The notes: a model not told the origin generated them from the letters alone. A stretch of 64,000 bases of DNA from Pseudomonadota bacterium (GCA_947455195.1 CANGMI010000001.1:310001-374000); one strand, 5' to 3'; positions 29,490 through 37,899 are shown, counted from the first letter of the stretch. Program-made: numbers and translations.

Positions 29490-30280
29490 GACGAGCGGGT
29501 AACCGATATCGAAGGCGGTGGCGGTTTGCGGTGAAAGCCCACCCCGCGCAACCACAACCTGAGTGCCTGAAAATGAATCCGCACGATCACCGCCAGTGCC
29601 ATGGCCGGGGAGCGTACGAGCGCGGCCAGCAGTTTACCGTTGCCCCACCCCAGCGTGCGCCCGGTGATGCTGGTGCGCAGAAGGTCTCCTTCGGCGTCAG
29701 CGTAGTCGATAGCCACCCGGGTCTCGCCCGGGGCCAGGTGAAAGCGGAACCGATAGCCACCCTCGACGCGATTGAAAGGCGACACGTGCAGCGACTTGGT
29801 GGCGTCGATCGTCTCGCCATCGCGTATCGGTCGGGCCTCGTGATGCCCGAGCACATAGGCATGCCACTCACCGAAGGTATTGTTGACCTCGACCACAACC
29901 GCCTGCAAGGCGCCTGCGCGGTCATGACAGAACCAGAAACTCACCGGGTTGAACGCGTAGCCGAGCACCCGGGGCAGCGTCTGCAGCGTGAGGGGTCCAT
30001 CGGCACGGCTCAGGCCGGCATCGGCCAGGCGAGCCCGGACCCACGGCACCGGATCGGCGCCATCACGCGGCCCGTAATCGGCCAGGCGCAGCGAGAACAG
30101 GTTGGGGCGATTGACCGAGAACACCCCGCCCGAGAGGGACGCCAGATCGTCAGCCGGCAGCAGGAAGTAACACATCGGGTAGACGAAACGATGCTCGCGC
30201 GGCCGCAGACGATGATGCATCACCCGCCCCTGCATCAGCATCGGCGTGGCGGGCACGGCATCGATCGGCGAAGGCTTCAT
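29486..30280 (-). CDS. DUF1365 family protein
   Basis: 264-aa protein of DUF1365, a family that nearly always sits between an FAD amine oxidase and a Cfa-like methyltransferase. Visible segments: GRVMHHRLRPREHRFVYPM, LGYAFNPVSFWFCHD, EVNNTFGEWHAY and KSLHVSPFNRVEGGY. No signal peptide; one mildly hydrophobic stretch near the C-terminus (LVRSPAMALAVIVRIHFQAL) could touch the membrane. ATG 30280 and its stop both lie in ATGA overlaps with the neighbours. Its chemistry is not established; a partner role in fatty-acid modification is inferred. Confidence 0.9.
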   Translation of the reverse strand: MKPSPIDAVPATPMLMQGRVMHHRLRPREHRFVYPMCYFLLPADDLASLSGGVFSVNRPNLFSLRLADYGPRDGADPVPWVRARLADAGLSRADGPLTLQTLPRVLGYAFNPVSFWFCHDRAGALQAVVVEVNNTFGEWHAYVLGHHEARPIRDGETIDATKSLHVSPFNRVEGGYRFRFHLAPGETRVAIDYADAEGDLLRTSITGRTLGWGNGKLLAALVRSPAMALAVIVRIHFQALRLWLRGVGFHRKPPPPSISVTRSS

Positions 30281-31653
30281 GCGTGCGCAACACCTGCTGA
30301 CTGCCACGGCGCACGCACGCCCAGTCGGTTGGCCACGACCAGGGCGGAACGCAACCCGTCTTCATGGAAACCATGCCCGGTCCAGGCACCGGCGAACCAG
30401 AGCCCGTCGCGGCCCTGCAGGGCCGGCAGCGCACGCTGAGCCGCGGCAGACGCCGGTCCGAAGACCGGGTGGTGCCAGGTGAGTTGCCGCAGGACGCGAG
30501 CACCGTCGGGGCGTTGCGGTGGGTTCAGGGTAACGATGACCGGCGTCTGCACGGACAGGGGTTGCAGGCGATTGATCAGATAACTCACGCCAACGGGCCT
30601 GCCACTCGCTCCGGCACGACCCGCGAGGTAGTTCCAGGCTGCCCATGCCCCGCGCCGCCGCGGCAGCAGTGCCGTGTCGGTATGGAGCACGACCTCGTTG
30701 GCTTGCCAGCCAAACGCCGACAGGACCTTGCGCAAGTCGGCCCCAGCCTGGGGCAGAAGCGCCAGCGCCTGATCGGAGTGGCAGGCGAAGACGACCTGAT
30801 CGAACCACTCGGTGCCCTGATCGGTGCGCACATGCACCCCCGAAGCGCGTCCTTCGGGCCCGGCCGGCAGGGGCAATACCTGTCGCACCGGTGTGCCACA
30901 TCGTACGTCGGTGAGGACGGCGAGCAGTCGCTCGACATAGCCGCGCGCACCACCTGCCACCGTGTACCACTGCGGCCGATGGGTGATCTGCAGCAGACCG
31001 TGGTTGGCACAGAACCGGGCGAACGAAAGCCACGGATACTCGAGCATCGTCTCCGTCGGACACGACCAGATCGCCCCGGCCATCGGCAGCAGGTACCAGT
31101 CGCGGAACGCGCTGCCAAACCCCTCGCGATCGAGAAATTGACCCAAGGTGAGGGGGTCATCCGGGCCGGTGGCCCGGGCCGCGGAGACAGCGGTGATTTC
31201 GTCGCCGAAGCCCGGCCCGACCGGCTCGGCCCCCGGCGTCCCGCCGGCGCGGGCAGCGCGACCAGCCACCCGATTGAAGCGCAAGACATCGCGCAACATG
31301 CCGAGGAAGCGCGGTCGTACCAGATTGCGCGGCTGCACGAAGAGACTGCCAAGCGTGCTGCCGCACCACTCGATATCCTCGTCGAGAAGACTCACGCTGA
31401 GCGACATGTCGCTCGCCACCACCGGGACCTGGAGCGCCTCGAAGAGCGCCACCAGATTCGGATAGGTCACCCGGTTGAAGACGAGAAAGCCGGTATCGAC
31501 CGAGACCTGCGTCGTGCCGATCTGGACATCAACGGTGTGGGTGTGACCACCCGGCCTCGGTTCAGACTCGAAGAGTGTCACCGCATGGCGCGTGGAGAGC
31601 AGCCAGGCTGCCGCCAGTCCGGAAATGCCGGAACCGACGACAGCGATCTTCAT
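30277..31653 (-). CDS. FAD-dependent amine-oxidase-fold oxidoreductase
   Basis: 458-aa flavoprotein with the dinucleotide motif VGSGISGLAAAWLL at the N-terminus, ESEPRPGGHTHTV, and a C-terminal FAD contact in GLWFAGAWTGHGFHEDGL. It resembles the NAD(P)-binding/phytoene-desaturase-like proteins that occur with DUF1365 and Cfa. It probably desaturates or oxidises a methylated acyl chain before or after the Cfa step. It overlaps folE2 and DUF1365 by 4 nt each, so the four proteins should be made together. Confidence 0.9.
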   Translation of the reverse strand: MKIAVVGSGISGLAAAWLLSTRHAVTLFESEPRPGGHTHTVDVQIGTTQVSVDTGFLVFNRVTYPNLVALFEALQVPVVASDMSLSVSLLDEDIEWCGSTLGSLFVQPRNLVRPRFLGMLRDVLRFNRVAGRAARAGGTPGAEPVGPGFGDEITAVSAARATGPDDPLTLGQFLDREGFGSAFRDWYLLPMAGAIWSCPTETMLEYPWLSFARFCANHGLLQITHRPQWYTVAGGARGYVERLLAVLTDVRCGTPVRQVLPLPAGPEGRASGVHVRTDQGTEWFDQVVFACHSDQALALLPQAGADLRKVLSAFGWQANEVVLHTDTALLPRRRGAWAAWNYLAGRAGASGRPVGVSYLINRLQPLSVQTPVIVTLNPPQRPDGARVLRQLTWHHPVFGPASAAAQRALPALQGRDGLWFAGAWTGHGFHEDGLRSALVVANRLGVRAPWQSAGVAHA

Positions 31654-32504
31654 TGCTGGGGGCGGGTGATCCGCGCAGCGCCTTCGCCTGGCACCGTGCT
31701 ACCGACACGCTTGTCACGGACGATTTCCGCATACGCCGAGTGATTGTGGATCGACTCGAAATTCTCCGACGACAGGCTGTAGGCGAGCACACGCTCGTCG
31801 CGCTCGAGGGCGGTCGCCACGTCGCGGACCAGATCCTCGACGAACTTCGGATGATCGTAGGCGAACTCAGTCACGTACTTCTCGTCAGGGCGCTTGAGCA
31901 GGCCCCACAGCTGGCAGGATGCCTGCTGCTCGGCAATGCGGATGAGGTCTTCGGCGGCGAGGTTACCACCGGCCAGTGCTTCGATGATGATATGCGAGCG
32001 CTGGTTGTGCGCACCGTAGGCCGAGATCTCGCGCGAACACGGGCACAGACTCGTCACCGGGGCGAGGATGCGCAAGGTGGTCTGCAGCTCACCGCCCGGC
32101 ACACTGGCAATGCGGTAAGACACGTCGTAGTCGAGCAGGCTCTCGACACCCGACACCGGCGCCGCCTTGCGCAGAAAGAGCGGGAAGCTCAGCTCGAGAT
32201 GCCCGCCCGGGGCCTCCAGGCGCCCGAGCATCTGCCGGTAAAGGGCTCGCAGCGACTCGAGCGTGAGCGGTTCGTCATGGGATTGCAGCACCTCGAGGAA
32301 ACGCGACATGTGCGTTCCCTTCACGGTCGGTGCCAGGTGCACGTACATGCTCACCATCGCCACGGTGGCGAGCACCGAGCCGTCCTGCAACCGCACGCGC
32401 ACCGGGTGGCGCACGGCACGGACGCCGACGCGATCGATCGCGATGGCGCGAGTATCCGGAAAAGCCTGCACATCGGGCAGCAAGGCGCGTTCGGGGGCGT
32501 TCAT
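31650..32504 (-). CDS. folE2: GTP cyclohydrolase FolE2 (type IB)
   Basis: 284-aa tunnelling-fold enzyme that opens GTP to 7,8-dihydroneopterin triphosphate for folate or other pteridines. Visible: VSMYVHLAPTVKGTHMSRF, the metal cysteine region LCPCSREISAYGAHNQRS, and ENFESIHNHSAYAE at the C-terminus. AGGAG sits 8 nt before ATG 32504. It heads the operon with the lipid genes, which is unusual for a folate gene. One explanation is a light-stress regulon that needs reduced pterin, for example as a photolyase antenna; no photolyase is in the window. Confidence 0.95.
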   Translation of the reverse strand: MNAPERALLPDVQAFPDTRAIAIDRVGVRAVRHPVRVRLQDGSVLATVAMVSMYVHLAPTVKGTHMSRFLEVLQSHDEPLTLESLRALYRQMLGRLEAPGGHLELSFPLFLRKAAPVSGVESLLDYDVSYRIASVPGGELQTTLRILAPVTSLCPCSREISAYGAHNQRSHIIIEALAGGNLAAEDLIRIAEQQASCQLWGLLKRPDEKYVTEFAYDHPKFVEDLVRDVATALERDERVLAYSLSSENFESIHNHSAYAEIVRDKRVGSTVPGEGAARITRPQQ

Positions 32505-32824
32505 CAGATGATCTCCTGGGTTCGGGGCGCCGCAGACCGCATGCAGTCGGGGCGTCGAGCCTGACCGGTTCAGCGTCGGTCGGGCTCGGTTATTGCCTGG
32601 TTGGGGGGTGTTATCTCGAGGCGGGCAGGACTGCGGTCACTGTCATCCTGTACGCCGCCCGCGTGGGCCGTTCGTTCCAGAATCAGCAAATGATTTTGCT
32701 GCCTTGCACAAAACCACGGAAATAGTGTACAACACGTAGGTTGTTTGTCCTGGACAAACCAGGTCGGACACGGGAACCAACGCTATTTCCGCTGGTCAAA
32801 CCTTCTTTCCTGTTGGAGATGTCC
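32505..32824. promoter_or_regulatory. Divergent control region of folE2 operon and carH-like regulator
   Basis: 320 bp without a gene. It holds a possible folE2-leader hairpin (arms 32557-32566 and 32578-32587, one G-T pair), then three dyads towards the regulator: CAGCAAA-N4-TTTGCTG (32684-32701), ACAAC-N6-GTTGT (32729-32744), and TTTGTCC-T-GGACAAA (32744-32758). TTGCAC at 32704-32709 followed 16 bp later by TGTACA is a possible but weak promoter for the regulator. I see no known riboswitch or Zur box. Confidence 0.55.
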
Positions 32825-33751
32825 ATGACAATTTCCGAAAAGACCCCTGCCACGAGCGGGTACAACATTGGCGCCGTGGAGCGCAACGCAGGCCTGTCCA
32901 AGGACACGCTGCGGGTCTGGGAGCGGCGCTATGGCTTCCCGCGTCCGGTGCGCGACGAGCATGGCGAGCGCATGTACAGCGAGGCTGATGTCGAAAAGCT
33001 GCGACTGCTCAAGCGCCTCATCGACCGCGGTTACCGACCCGGCAAGATCGTCGACCTGGCGAGCGACGATCTGCGCAAGCTGGCCGACACGCTCGGCGAA
33101 GCCGAGACACCACCGGCGCTGCGCGCACTGATCGAACTGGTGAAGTCCCATCAGGCGCCTGACCTGCACGCGGCCCTGGCGCAGATCCTCGTGCGCGACG
33201 GACTCCAGCGATTCATCCTCGAGACCATCGCCCCGCTCAACTATCACGTCGGCGTGGCGTGGATGCGCGGCTACATCGAGATCTACGAGGAGCACCTGTA
33301 CACCGAGGTGACCCAGTCGCTGCTGCGTGGCGCCATCAGCGGGATTCCGCCGAGCGGCCGCGCACCCAAGGTGCTGCTCACGACCTTCCCGAACGAGCAG
33401 CACGCCCTGGGCATCCTGATGGTGCAGGCCCTGCTCGGCGGCAACGGGGCAACCTGCATCTCGCTGGGCACCCAGACACCGCTCGATGACATCGTCGGCG
33501 CTGCCATGGGCCACGAGATCGACATCGTCGCGCTCTCCTTCAGTGCAGCCTTCTCCGCCAACCACCTGGTCGAGGGCCTCACCGAACTGCGTTCACGGCT
33601 TCCTGCCCGAGTGACCCTGTGGGCCGGCGGTGGCAACCCGGCGCTCACCCGACGGCCCATCGAGGGCGTCACCGTGCTGACTCGCCTTGATGAAGTCAGC
33701 GCTGCGCTCGAAACCTGGCGCACCCTGCGCAAGGCCGAGGCACGGCGCTAG
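32825..33751 (+). CDS. CarH/LitR-type MerR regulator with cobalamin-binding domain
   Basis: 308-aa transcription factor. Residues 13-80 are a MerR winged helix (YNIGAVERNAGLSKDTLR, VWERRYGFPRP). Residues 100-170 match the four-helix bundle of B12 photoreceptors with W146-x9-E156-H157. Residues 180-300 form a Rossmann-type B12 domain with E191-x-H193-x-x-G196 (lower axial His), ISLGTQTP and GGG at 268-270. In CarH/LitR proteins adenosylcobalamin holds a DNA-binding tetramer that falls apart in light, freeing the promoter. I chose ATG 32825: GGAG ends exactly 6 nt upstream, while ATG 32819 directly abuts it. It is divergent from the folE2-cfa operon, its likely target. Confidence 0.88.
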   Translation: MTISEKTPATSGYNIGAVERNAGLSKDTLRVWERRYGFPRPVRDEHGERMYSEADVEKLRLLKRLIDRGYRPGKIVDLASDDLRKLADTLGEAETPPALRALIELVKSHQAPDLHAALAQILVRDGLQRFILETIAPLNYHVGVAWMRGYIEIYEEHLYTEVTQSLLRGAISGIPPSGRAPKVLLTTFPNEQHALGILMVQALLGGNGATCISLGTQTPLDDIVGAAMGHEIDIVALSFSAAFSANHLVEGLTELRSRLPARVTLWAGGGNPALTRRPIEGVTVLTRLDEVSAALETWRTLRKAEARR

Positions 33752-33761
33752 AATCGGGCCG

Positions 33762-34247
33762 GTGAACCTCTCGCCCCCCGATTACGAAGCCAAGCTCTGC
33801 CCGCCGCAGTCACTGACTGCGCGGGCAGTCTCGCTGGCGCGCCCTCGGGTCTTCACCAACGGGGTGTTCGACATCCTGCATCGGGGTCATGTCACCTACC
33901 TCGCACGTGCCCGCGCGCTGGGTGCAAGCCTGGTGGTGGCGCTCAATGCCGACGCCTCGGTACGGCGTCTGGGCAAGGGAGCCGATCGGCCCATCAACAC
34001 GCTCGAGGACCGTGCAGCGCTCATCGCCGCACTCGGCTGTGTCGATCTGGTGACCTGGTTCGACGAGGACACGCCCATCGAGCGCATTCTTCAGTGCCGC
34101 CCCGACGTCCTCGTGAAAGGCGGCGACTGGAGCCCCGAGAAGATCGTTGGCGCACCCGAAGTCATCGGCTGGGGCGGTTCGGTTCACTCGATCGCCTTCG
34201 AGCACGAGCGCTCGACGACCGCACTGCTCGGCCGCATCCGTGGCTGA
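33762..34247 (+). CDS. rfaE2: D-glycero-beta-D-manno-heptose 1-phosphate adenylyltransferase
   Basis: Stand-alone adenylyltransferase half of HldE (161 aa), making ADP-heptose for the LPS core. The nucleotidyltransferase motif is GVFDILHRGH, with RLGKGADRPIN, VKGGDW and ERSTTALL at the C-terminus. The start is GTG 33762, the only start near the conserved DYEAKLC lead-in. TAGAAT at 33749-33754 overlaps the regulator's stop and lies so close that a transcript from it would start at or next to the GTG. WaaF, acting later in the same pathway, is at 22230-23276. Confidence 0.93.
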   Translation: MNLSPPDYEAKLCPPQSLTARAVSLARPRVFTNGVFDILHRGHVTYLARARALGASLVVALNADASVRRLGKGADRPINTLEDRAALIAALGCVDLVTWFDEDTPIERILQCRPDVLVKGGDWSPEKIVGAPEVIGWGGSVHSIAFEHERSTTALLGRIRG

Positions 34248-34298
34248 ACGCGCGGCGCCCGGGATCCGGTCGCGGCACCCACGGGCAAGCCGACCCCA

Positions 34299-35081
34299 TC
34301 AAACGCCCGCCGTGCCGTCGCCTGCATGCTCGCGGGCTGCCACCAGGAGACCTTCCAGCACGAGTTGCGGCGCCAGGATGAGCGGCGCCTCGATGAAGGG
34401 GGCGAGCGCGTCGGCAGCGCCTCCGGTGAGGATGACGGGCACACGGCAACCCAGACGCTGGCGTGCGCGCTCGATGGCACCGATCTGCGCCTCGATGCAA
34501 CCGGTTTCGATCGCATCGGCGGTCGCCCGGGGCCACATCGACACCACGCCTTGCTGCACACCCAGGTCGGCGGTCCCCTCACCGAGCGCACGGCGCATCA
34601 TCGCAAGTCCGGGCATGATCATGCCCCCCTGGAACAGCCCGCCCGCCTGCTCCCCGTCGGGGGTCATGGCGTCGATCGTGGTTGCCGTTCCCGCGCTGAC
34701 CACCAGGGCGGTGGCATGCAATCGCTGCCAGGCACCAAGCACGGCCGCCCAACGGTCGGCCCCCAACTGTGCGGGCCGCGCATAGGCGTTTCGCACACCC
34801 GCCCGATGCGGCTCCGACGCAAACCAGAACGGCACGCCTTTCCCCGCCGGATCGATGGCCGGCAGACACGCACGGATGCCCTGAGCCACCGCTGCACCGG
34901 CGACATTGGCAACCACCACCACGCTCGGCGCTGGCAGACCTTGCCAGTCGGTCCGGAGCGTGTCGAGCGCGTCCCGCGCGACGGTCCCGGCCGCGATCCA
35001 GGCAGGGACGGACGTCGTCGCGAGCGAATCCGCGAGCGCCCACTTGAGCCGGGTGTTACCCGAATCGATCACGAGAATCAT
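34299..35081 (-). CDS. coaX: Type III pantothenate kinase
   Basis: Pantothenate kinase of the ASKHA fold (260 aa), first step of CoA synthesis. Visible: ILVIDSGNTRLKWAL (phosphate 1), GADRWAAVLGAW, and VVSAGTATTIDAM (phosphate 2/adenosine), with the C-terminal LTGGAADAL. ATG 35081 overlaps the birA stop by 4 nt; birA-coaX is a usual Burkholderiales pair. Confidence 0.95.
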   Translation of the reverse strand: MILVIDSGNTRLKWALADSLATTSVPAWIAAGTVARDALDTLRTDWQGLPAPSVVVVANVAGAAVAQGIRACLPAIDPAGKGVPFWFASEPHRAGVRNAYARPAQLGADRWAAVLGAWQRLHATALVVSAGTATTIDAMTPDGEQAGGLFQGGMIMPGLAMMRRALGEGTADLGVQQGVVSMWPRATADAIETGCIEAQIGAIERARQRLGCRVPVILTGGAADALAPFIEAPLILAPQLVLEGLLVAAREHAGDGTAGV

Positions 35082-35854
35082 GGCGCGAGCGCCCCGATCG
35101 ACACCTCGCCCGCATGCAGAACCTGCAACCCCCGGGGGGTGCGTACCTGCAAGCCGCCGTCGGCGGCGATTCCGCAGGCGAGCCCATCGACCCGGCGATC
35201 CGCATCCGCAACGCTGATCTGCCGCCCCGACAGTCCATCGCGGGCAGACCAGGCCTCGCGCAGGCGATCGACATCACCCGACTCGAGAACCGGCAGCCAG
35301 TACCCGAGAGCGGCGAGTGCTTCATCGACGAGCCGTTCGGGCGGTACGTCAAGCGCACCACCGGCCGCAAGGTCGGTGACTGCCCGCCCCAGGTGCGCCG
35401 ACAGGCGTGCACCCCCCGCCCGATTGATGCCGATGCCGATTGCCAGGGCCACCCGACCCGGCGGCGCCGCATGGGCGACAGTTTCGATCAGGATGCCCCC
35501 GAGTTTGGCGCCGTCATGCATCAGGTCGTTGGGCCACTTGAGTTGCACCCCGTTGATGCCCACGCTCTCGAGCGCCTGTGCCATCGCCACCCCGGTCGCC
35601 AGCCCGACCCAGCCGAGCGTTGCAGCAGACATCGGCCCCTGCCACAGCGCACTGAGGGCGAGTCCTTCGCCGGGTGCGGTAATCCACGCATGGCCGCGCC
35701 GGCCCCGGCCCGCGGTCTGATGCGTGGTGGCGATGACCAGCCCGGCGGATTCACCCGCCCGTACCGCCGCCTTGAGCACATCACTGGTCGATGCACAGGA
35801 CACCAGCCAGCGAATCGACCACGGCGGCAGCAAGAATTCACGATCATCGGACAC
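35078..35854 (-). CDS. birA: Biotin--[acetyl-CoA-carboxylase] ligase without repressor domain
   Basis: 258-aa biotin protein ligase that activates biotin and attaches it to BCCP. The biotinyl-AMP loop is TAGRGRRGHAW, followed by LKWPNDLMHDGAKLGGILIE and the small C-terminal beta domain. There is no N-terminal helix-turn-helix, so this is the catalytic-only type and cannot repress biotin genes. Start GTG 35854 fits the first conserved segment (LLPPWSIRW); longer open frame upstream is in the intergenic region with repeats. Confidence 0.9.
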   Translation of the reverse strand: MSDDREFLLPPWSIRWLVSCASTSDVLKAAVRAGESAGLVIATTHQTAGRGRRGHAWITAPGEGLALSALWQGPMSAATLGWVGLATGVAMAQALESVGINGVQLKWPNDLMHDGAKLGGILIETVAHAAPPGRVALAIGIGINRAGGARLSAHLGRAVTDLAAGGALDVPPERLVDEALAALGYWLPVLESGDVDRLREAWSARDGLSGRQISVADADRRVDGLACGIAADGGLQVRTPRGLQVLHAGEVSIGALAP

Positions 35855-35976
35855 CGGGGCACCCAGCAGCGTGCGTACACTGCACGACTCTACACCCGAA
35901 GGGCGCAGCCGATGCCGCCAGCCCGATGATGAGTACACCGATGATCGCAGCCTCGGCGCTCGCCCTGGGGTCCGCC

Positions 35977-36022
35977 GCGGGGTCAGGTCTTGCCACACGG
36001 CGCGCGGGGTCAGGTCTTGCCA
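35977..36022. repeat. Two direct copies of a GGGGTCAGGTCTTGC-core element
   Basis: A 19-bp unit beginning GCGGGGTCAGG occurs at 35977-35995 and again, identical, at 36004-36022, 27 bp apart. It ends at the start codon of the binding-protein gene. The same core appears at 23824 inside the DUF3025 gene and, shortened to GGGGTCAGG, in the glcE/glcF gap. It looks like a dispersed short repeat. Confidence 0.7.
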
Positions 36023-37359
36023 TGCGACACGCCGACCGCGGACTGACTTCAGCCACCCTGCTGACCGGCTTCGCACTCGCACTGGCATTGACCCTGGCGC
36101 TTGCCTCGCCCCGTGCGCGGGCCGCCACCGATGTGGCCGTGTGGCACTCGGTGACCGGCCCCACGGCGGAAGCCTTCCAGACCCTGGTCAACCGGTTCAA
36201 CCGCTCACAGTCGCAGTTCAAGGTGGTGCCGCTCTACAAGGGCTCGGTCGATACGACCCTTGCCATCGCGCTCGCGTCCAGCCATTCGTCGAGTGCGCCC
36301 GACATCGTGCAGGCCGACGTCGACATGACAGCCAGCCTGATCGCCGATCGCCACCGGATCCGCCCCCTGCATGAACTGCTCAAGGCCACGCGCGAGTCGA
36401 TCGACAGCAGCGACTTCCTGCCGGGCCTGGCCAGCTATCTGGGCGAGTCGGGCGGACGGTTGCACGCCCTGCCCTTCACGCCCTCAACCGCGGTTCTCTA
36501 CATCAACCGCGACGCCCTGCGGCGCGCCGAACTGCCACCCGAGGTACCACCACGCACCTGGCGCGACGTGCAGTCGATGACGCTTGCCTTGCAGGCGCGA
36601 GCCGCAACACCCTGCGGTTATACCTCCGACTGGCAATCGTGGGTCCATGTGGAGAATCTGGGTGCATGGCATGACGAGGCGTTCGCCACTCGCTCGAACG
36701 GCATGGATGGCAGCGACTCCACGCTCACCTTCAACACGACCTTCATGCTGCGGCACGTGTCGCTCCTCAGCGCCTGGGCACGATCGGGCCTCTTCACCTA
36801 TCACGGCCGGGGAAACCAGGCCGAAACCCACTTCGTCGCCGGTGAATGTGCCCTCTTCACCGGATCTTCAAACTCGATTCCGGCGATCCGTGACGGGGCC
36901 GGATTCGACTTCGCGGTGGCACCGATTCCCTTCTACGATGAATACCCGGGAGCACCGTTCAGAAGCACGATAGGCGGCACGGCACTGTGGACCCTGCAGG
37001 GCCGCCCAGCGCTTCACCAGACCGGTGCAGCCCGCTTTCTGAAGTGGCTTGCCCAGCCCGAACAGCAGGCTGCCTGGCATCAGGCCACCGGATTTCTCCC
37101 CTTGTCGAAACGAGCCGTGACACTGAGCCGCCAACAAGGGTTCTATCAGCGCAATCCGGGCTTCGAGGTCGCCATCAGCGCGCTCGCAGCGCGACCTGGC
37201 AGCCGCCATGGACGCGGCGTGCGTCTGCCGCAACTCGCGCGACTGCGCGCCATCATCGATGAAGAACTCGAGCAGGTCTGGGCGCGCACGAAGGCACCCA
37301 AGGATGCCCTCGATGCGGCCGTGGCGCGTGGCAATCAGCTGCTGCGAGCCGCCCGCTGA
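36022..37359 (+). CDS. Extracellular solute-binding protein, UgpB-like
   Basis: Periplasmic ABC-type binding protein (445 aa), closest in style to UgpB for sn-glycerol-3-phosphate. A signal peptide is clear from ATG 36022: MRHADRGL, a Leu/Ala-rich core, cleavage near ARA-ATD. Then follow VWHSVTG, LPFTPSTAVLYINRDALRRAEL, TLTFN and FLPLSKRAV. The frame is open to 35926, but that part encodes two copies of the intergenic repeat, so I take it as leader DNA. No permease or ATPase gene lies beside it, so it is an orphan or works with a system elsewhere. Confidence 0.88.
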   Translation: MRHADRGLTSATLLTGFALALALTLALASPRARAATDVAVWHSVTGPTAEAFQTLVNRFNRSQSQFKVVPLYKGSVDTTLAIALASSHSSSAPDIVQADVDMTASLIADRHRIRPLHELLKATRESIDSSDFLPGLASYLGESGGRLHALPFTPSTAVLYINRDALRRAELPPEVPPRTWRDVQSMTLALQARAATPCGYTSDWQSWVHVENLGAWHDEAFATRSNGMDGSDSTLTFNTTFMLRHVSLLSAWARSGLFTYHGRGNQAETHFVAGECALFTGSSNSIPAIRDGAGFDFAVAPIPFYDEYPGAPFRSTIGGTALWTLQGRPALHQTGAARFLKWLAQPEQQAAWHQATGFLPLSKRAVTLSRQQGFYQRNPGFEVAISALAARPGSRHGRGVRLPQLARLRAIIDEELEQVWARTKAPKDALDAAVARGNQLLRAAR

Positions 37360-37365
37360 GCCTGC

Positions 37366-37899
37366 TCAGCCGCCAGGCGTCGTCTCGTGATCGACCTGCA
37401 TCGCCTCGAGAAAGCGCGACACCAGGTTGTATCCGCCGATGGTCGCCGTCAGTTCAACCAGTTCGCGGTCGTCGAGAAACGCCTTGAGCGAGCGGATGAT
37501 CGCCTCCGGAACCCGGATGTCACGGGTCATCGAGTCGGTGTAGGCAAGCACTGCGCGCTCCTGCGCATCGAACAGATCCGACACGCTCCAGGCGTCCAGT
37601 GAATCGATCTGCGCCTGGCTCAACCCACCCTTGAGGCCGTGCGGTACATGCGCCTTGAACTCGTAGGGCGCACCGTTGATCACCGCTACCCGCAGGATCG
37701 ACAGTTCACGGTAGCGCGCATCGAGGCTGGACTGCTGCCGGATGGCCGTGAACAATTTGAGCCAGCCCTCGGCAATTGGCGGCGCGTTGAGCAAGGTGCG
37801 ATACAGATTGAGCAGCTTGCCACGCTCGGCCCGAATGCGACCGATGAGGGGTGCATCATCAGGCCGGGTGGTCTCGTCATGCAGGGGTACGCGTGCCAT
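37366..37899 (-). CDS. Carboxymuconolactone decarboxylase/AhpD-fold protein without CxxC
   Basis: 177-aa all-helical protein of the carboxymuconolactone decarboxylase family (AhpD superfamily): RYRELSILRVAVINGAPYEFKAHVPHGLKGGLSQ, LDDRELVELTATIGGYNLVSRFLEAM. The CxxC of the peroxidase AhpD is absent, so a thiol peroxidase is unlikely; gamma-carboxymuconolactone-type lyase or an unknown function remains. ATG 37899 is used. It is convergent with the binding-protein gene (6 bp apart) and divergent from the NmrA-type gene. Confidence 0.85.
   Translation of the reverse strand: MARVPLHDETTRPDDAPLIGRIRAERGKLLNLYRTLLNAPPIAEGWLKLFTAIRQQSSLDARYRELSILRVAVINGAPYEFKAHVPHGLKGGLSQAQIDSLDAWSVSDLFDAQERAVLAYTDSMTRDIRVPEAIIRSLKAFLDDRELVELTATIGGYNLVSRFLEAMQVDHETTPGG

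Noticed and set aside
32505-32640. A THF/preQ1 riboswitch or Zur box before folE2
   Set aside because: Only a simple hairpin with a long loop is seen; none of the conserved riboswitch cores or the AT-rich Zur palindrome is present.
32741-32824. Upstream TTG start for the CarH-like gene
   Set aside because: The extra residues overlap the dyads and have no homology-like content; ATG 32825 has an ideally spaced GGAG.
35926-36021. N-terminal extension of the binding-protein gene from ATG 35926
   Set aside because: It would place two copies of an intergenic repeat before the signal peptide; ATG 36022 gives a normal signal peptide and family length.
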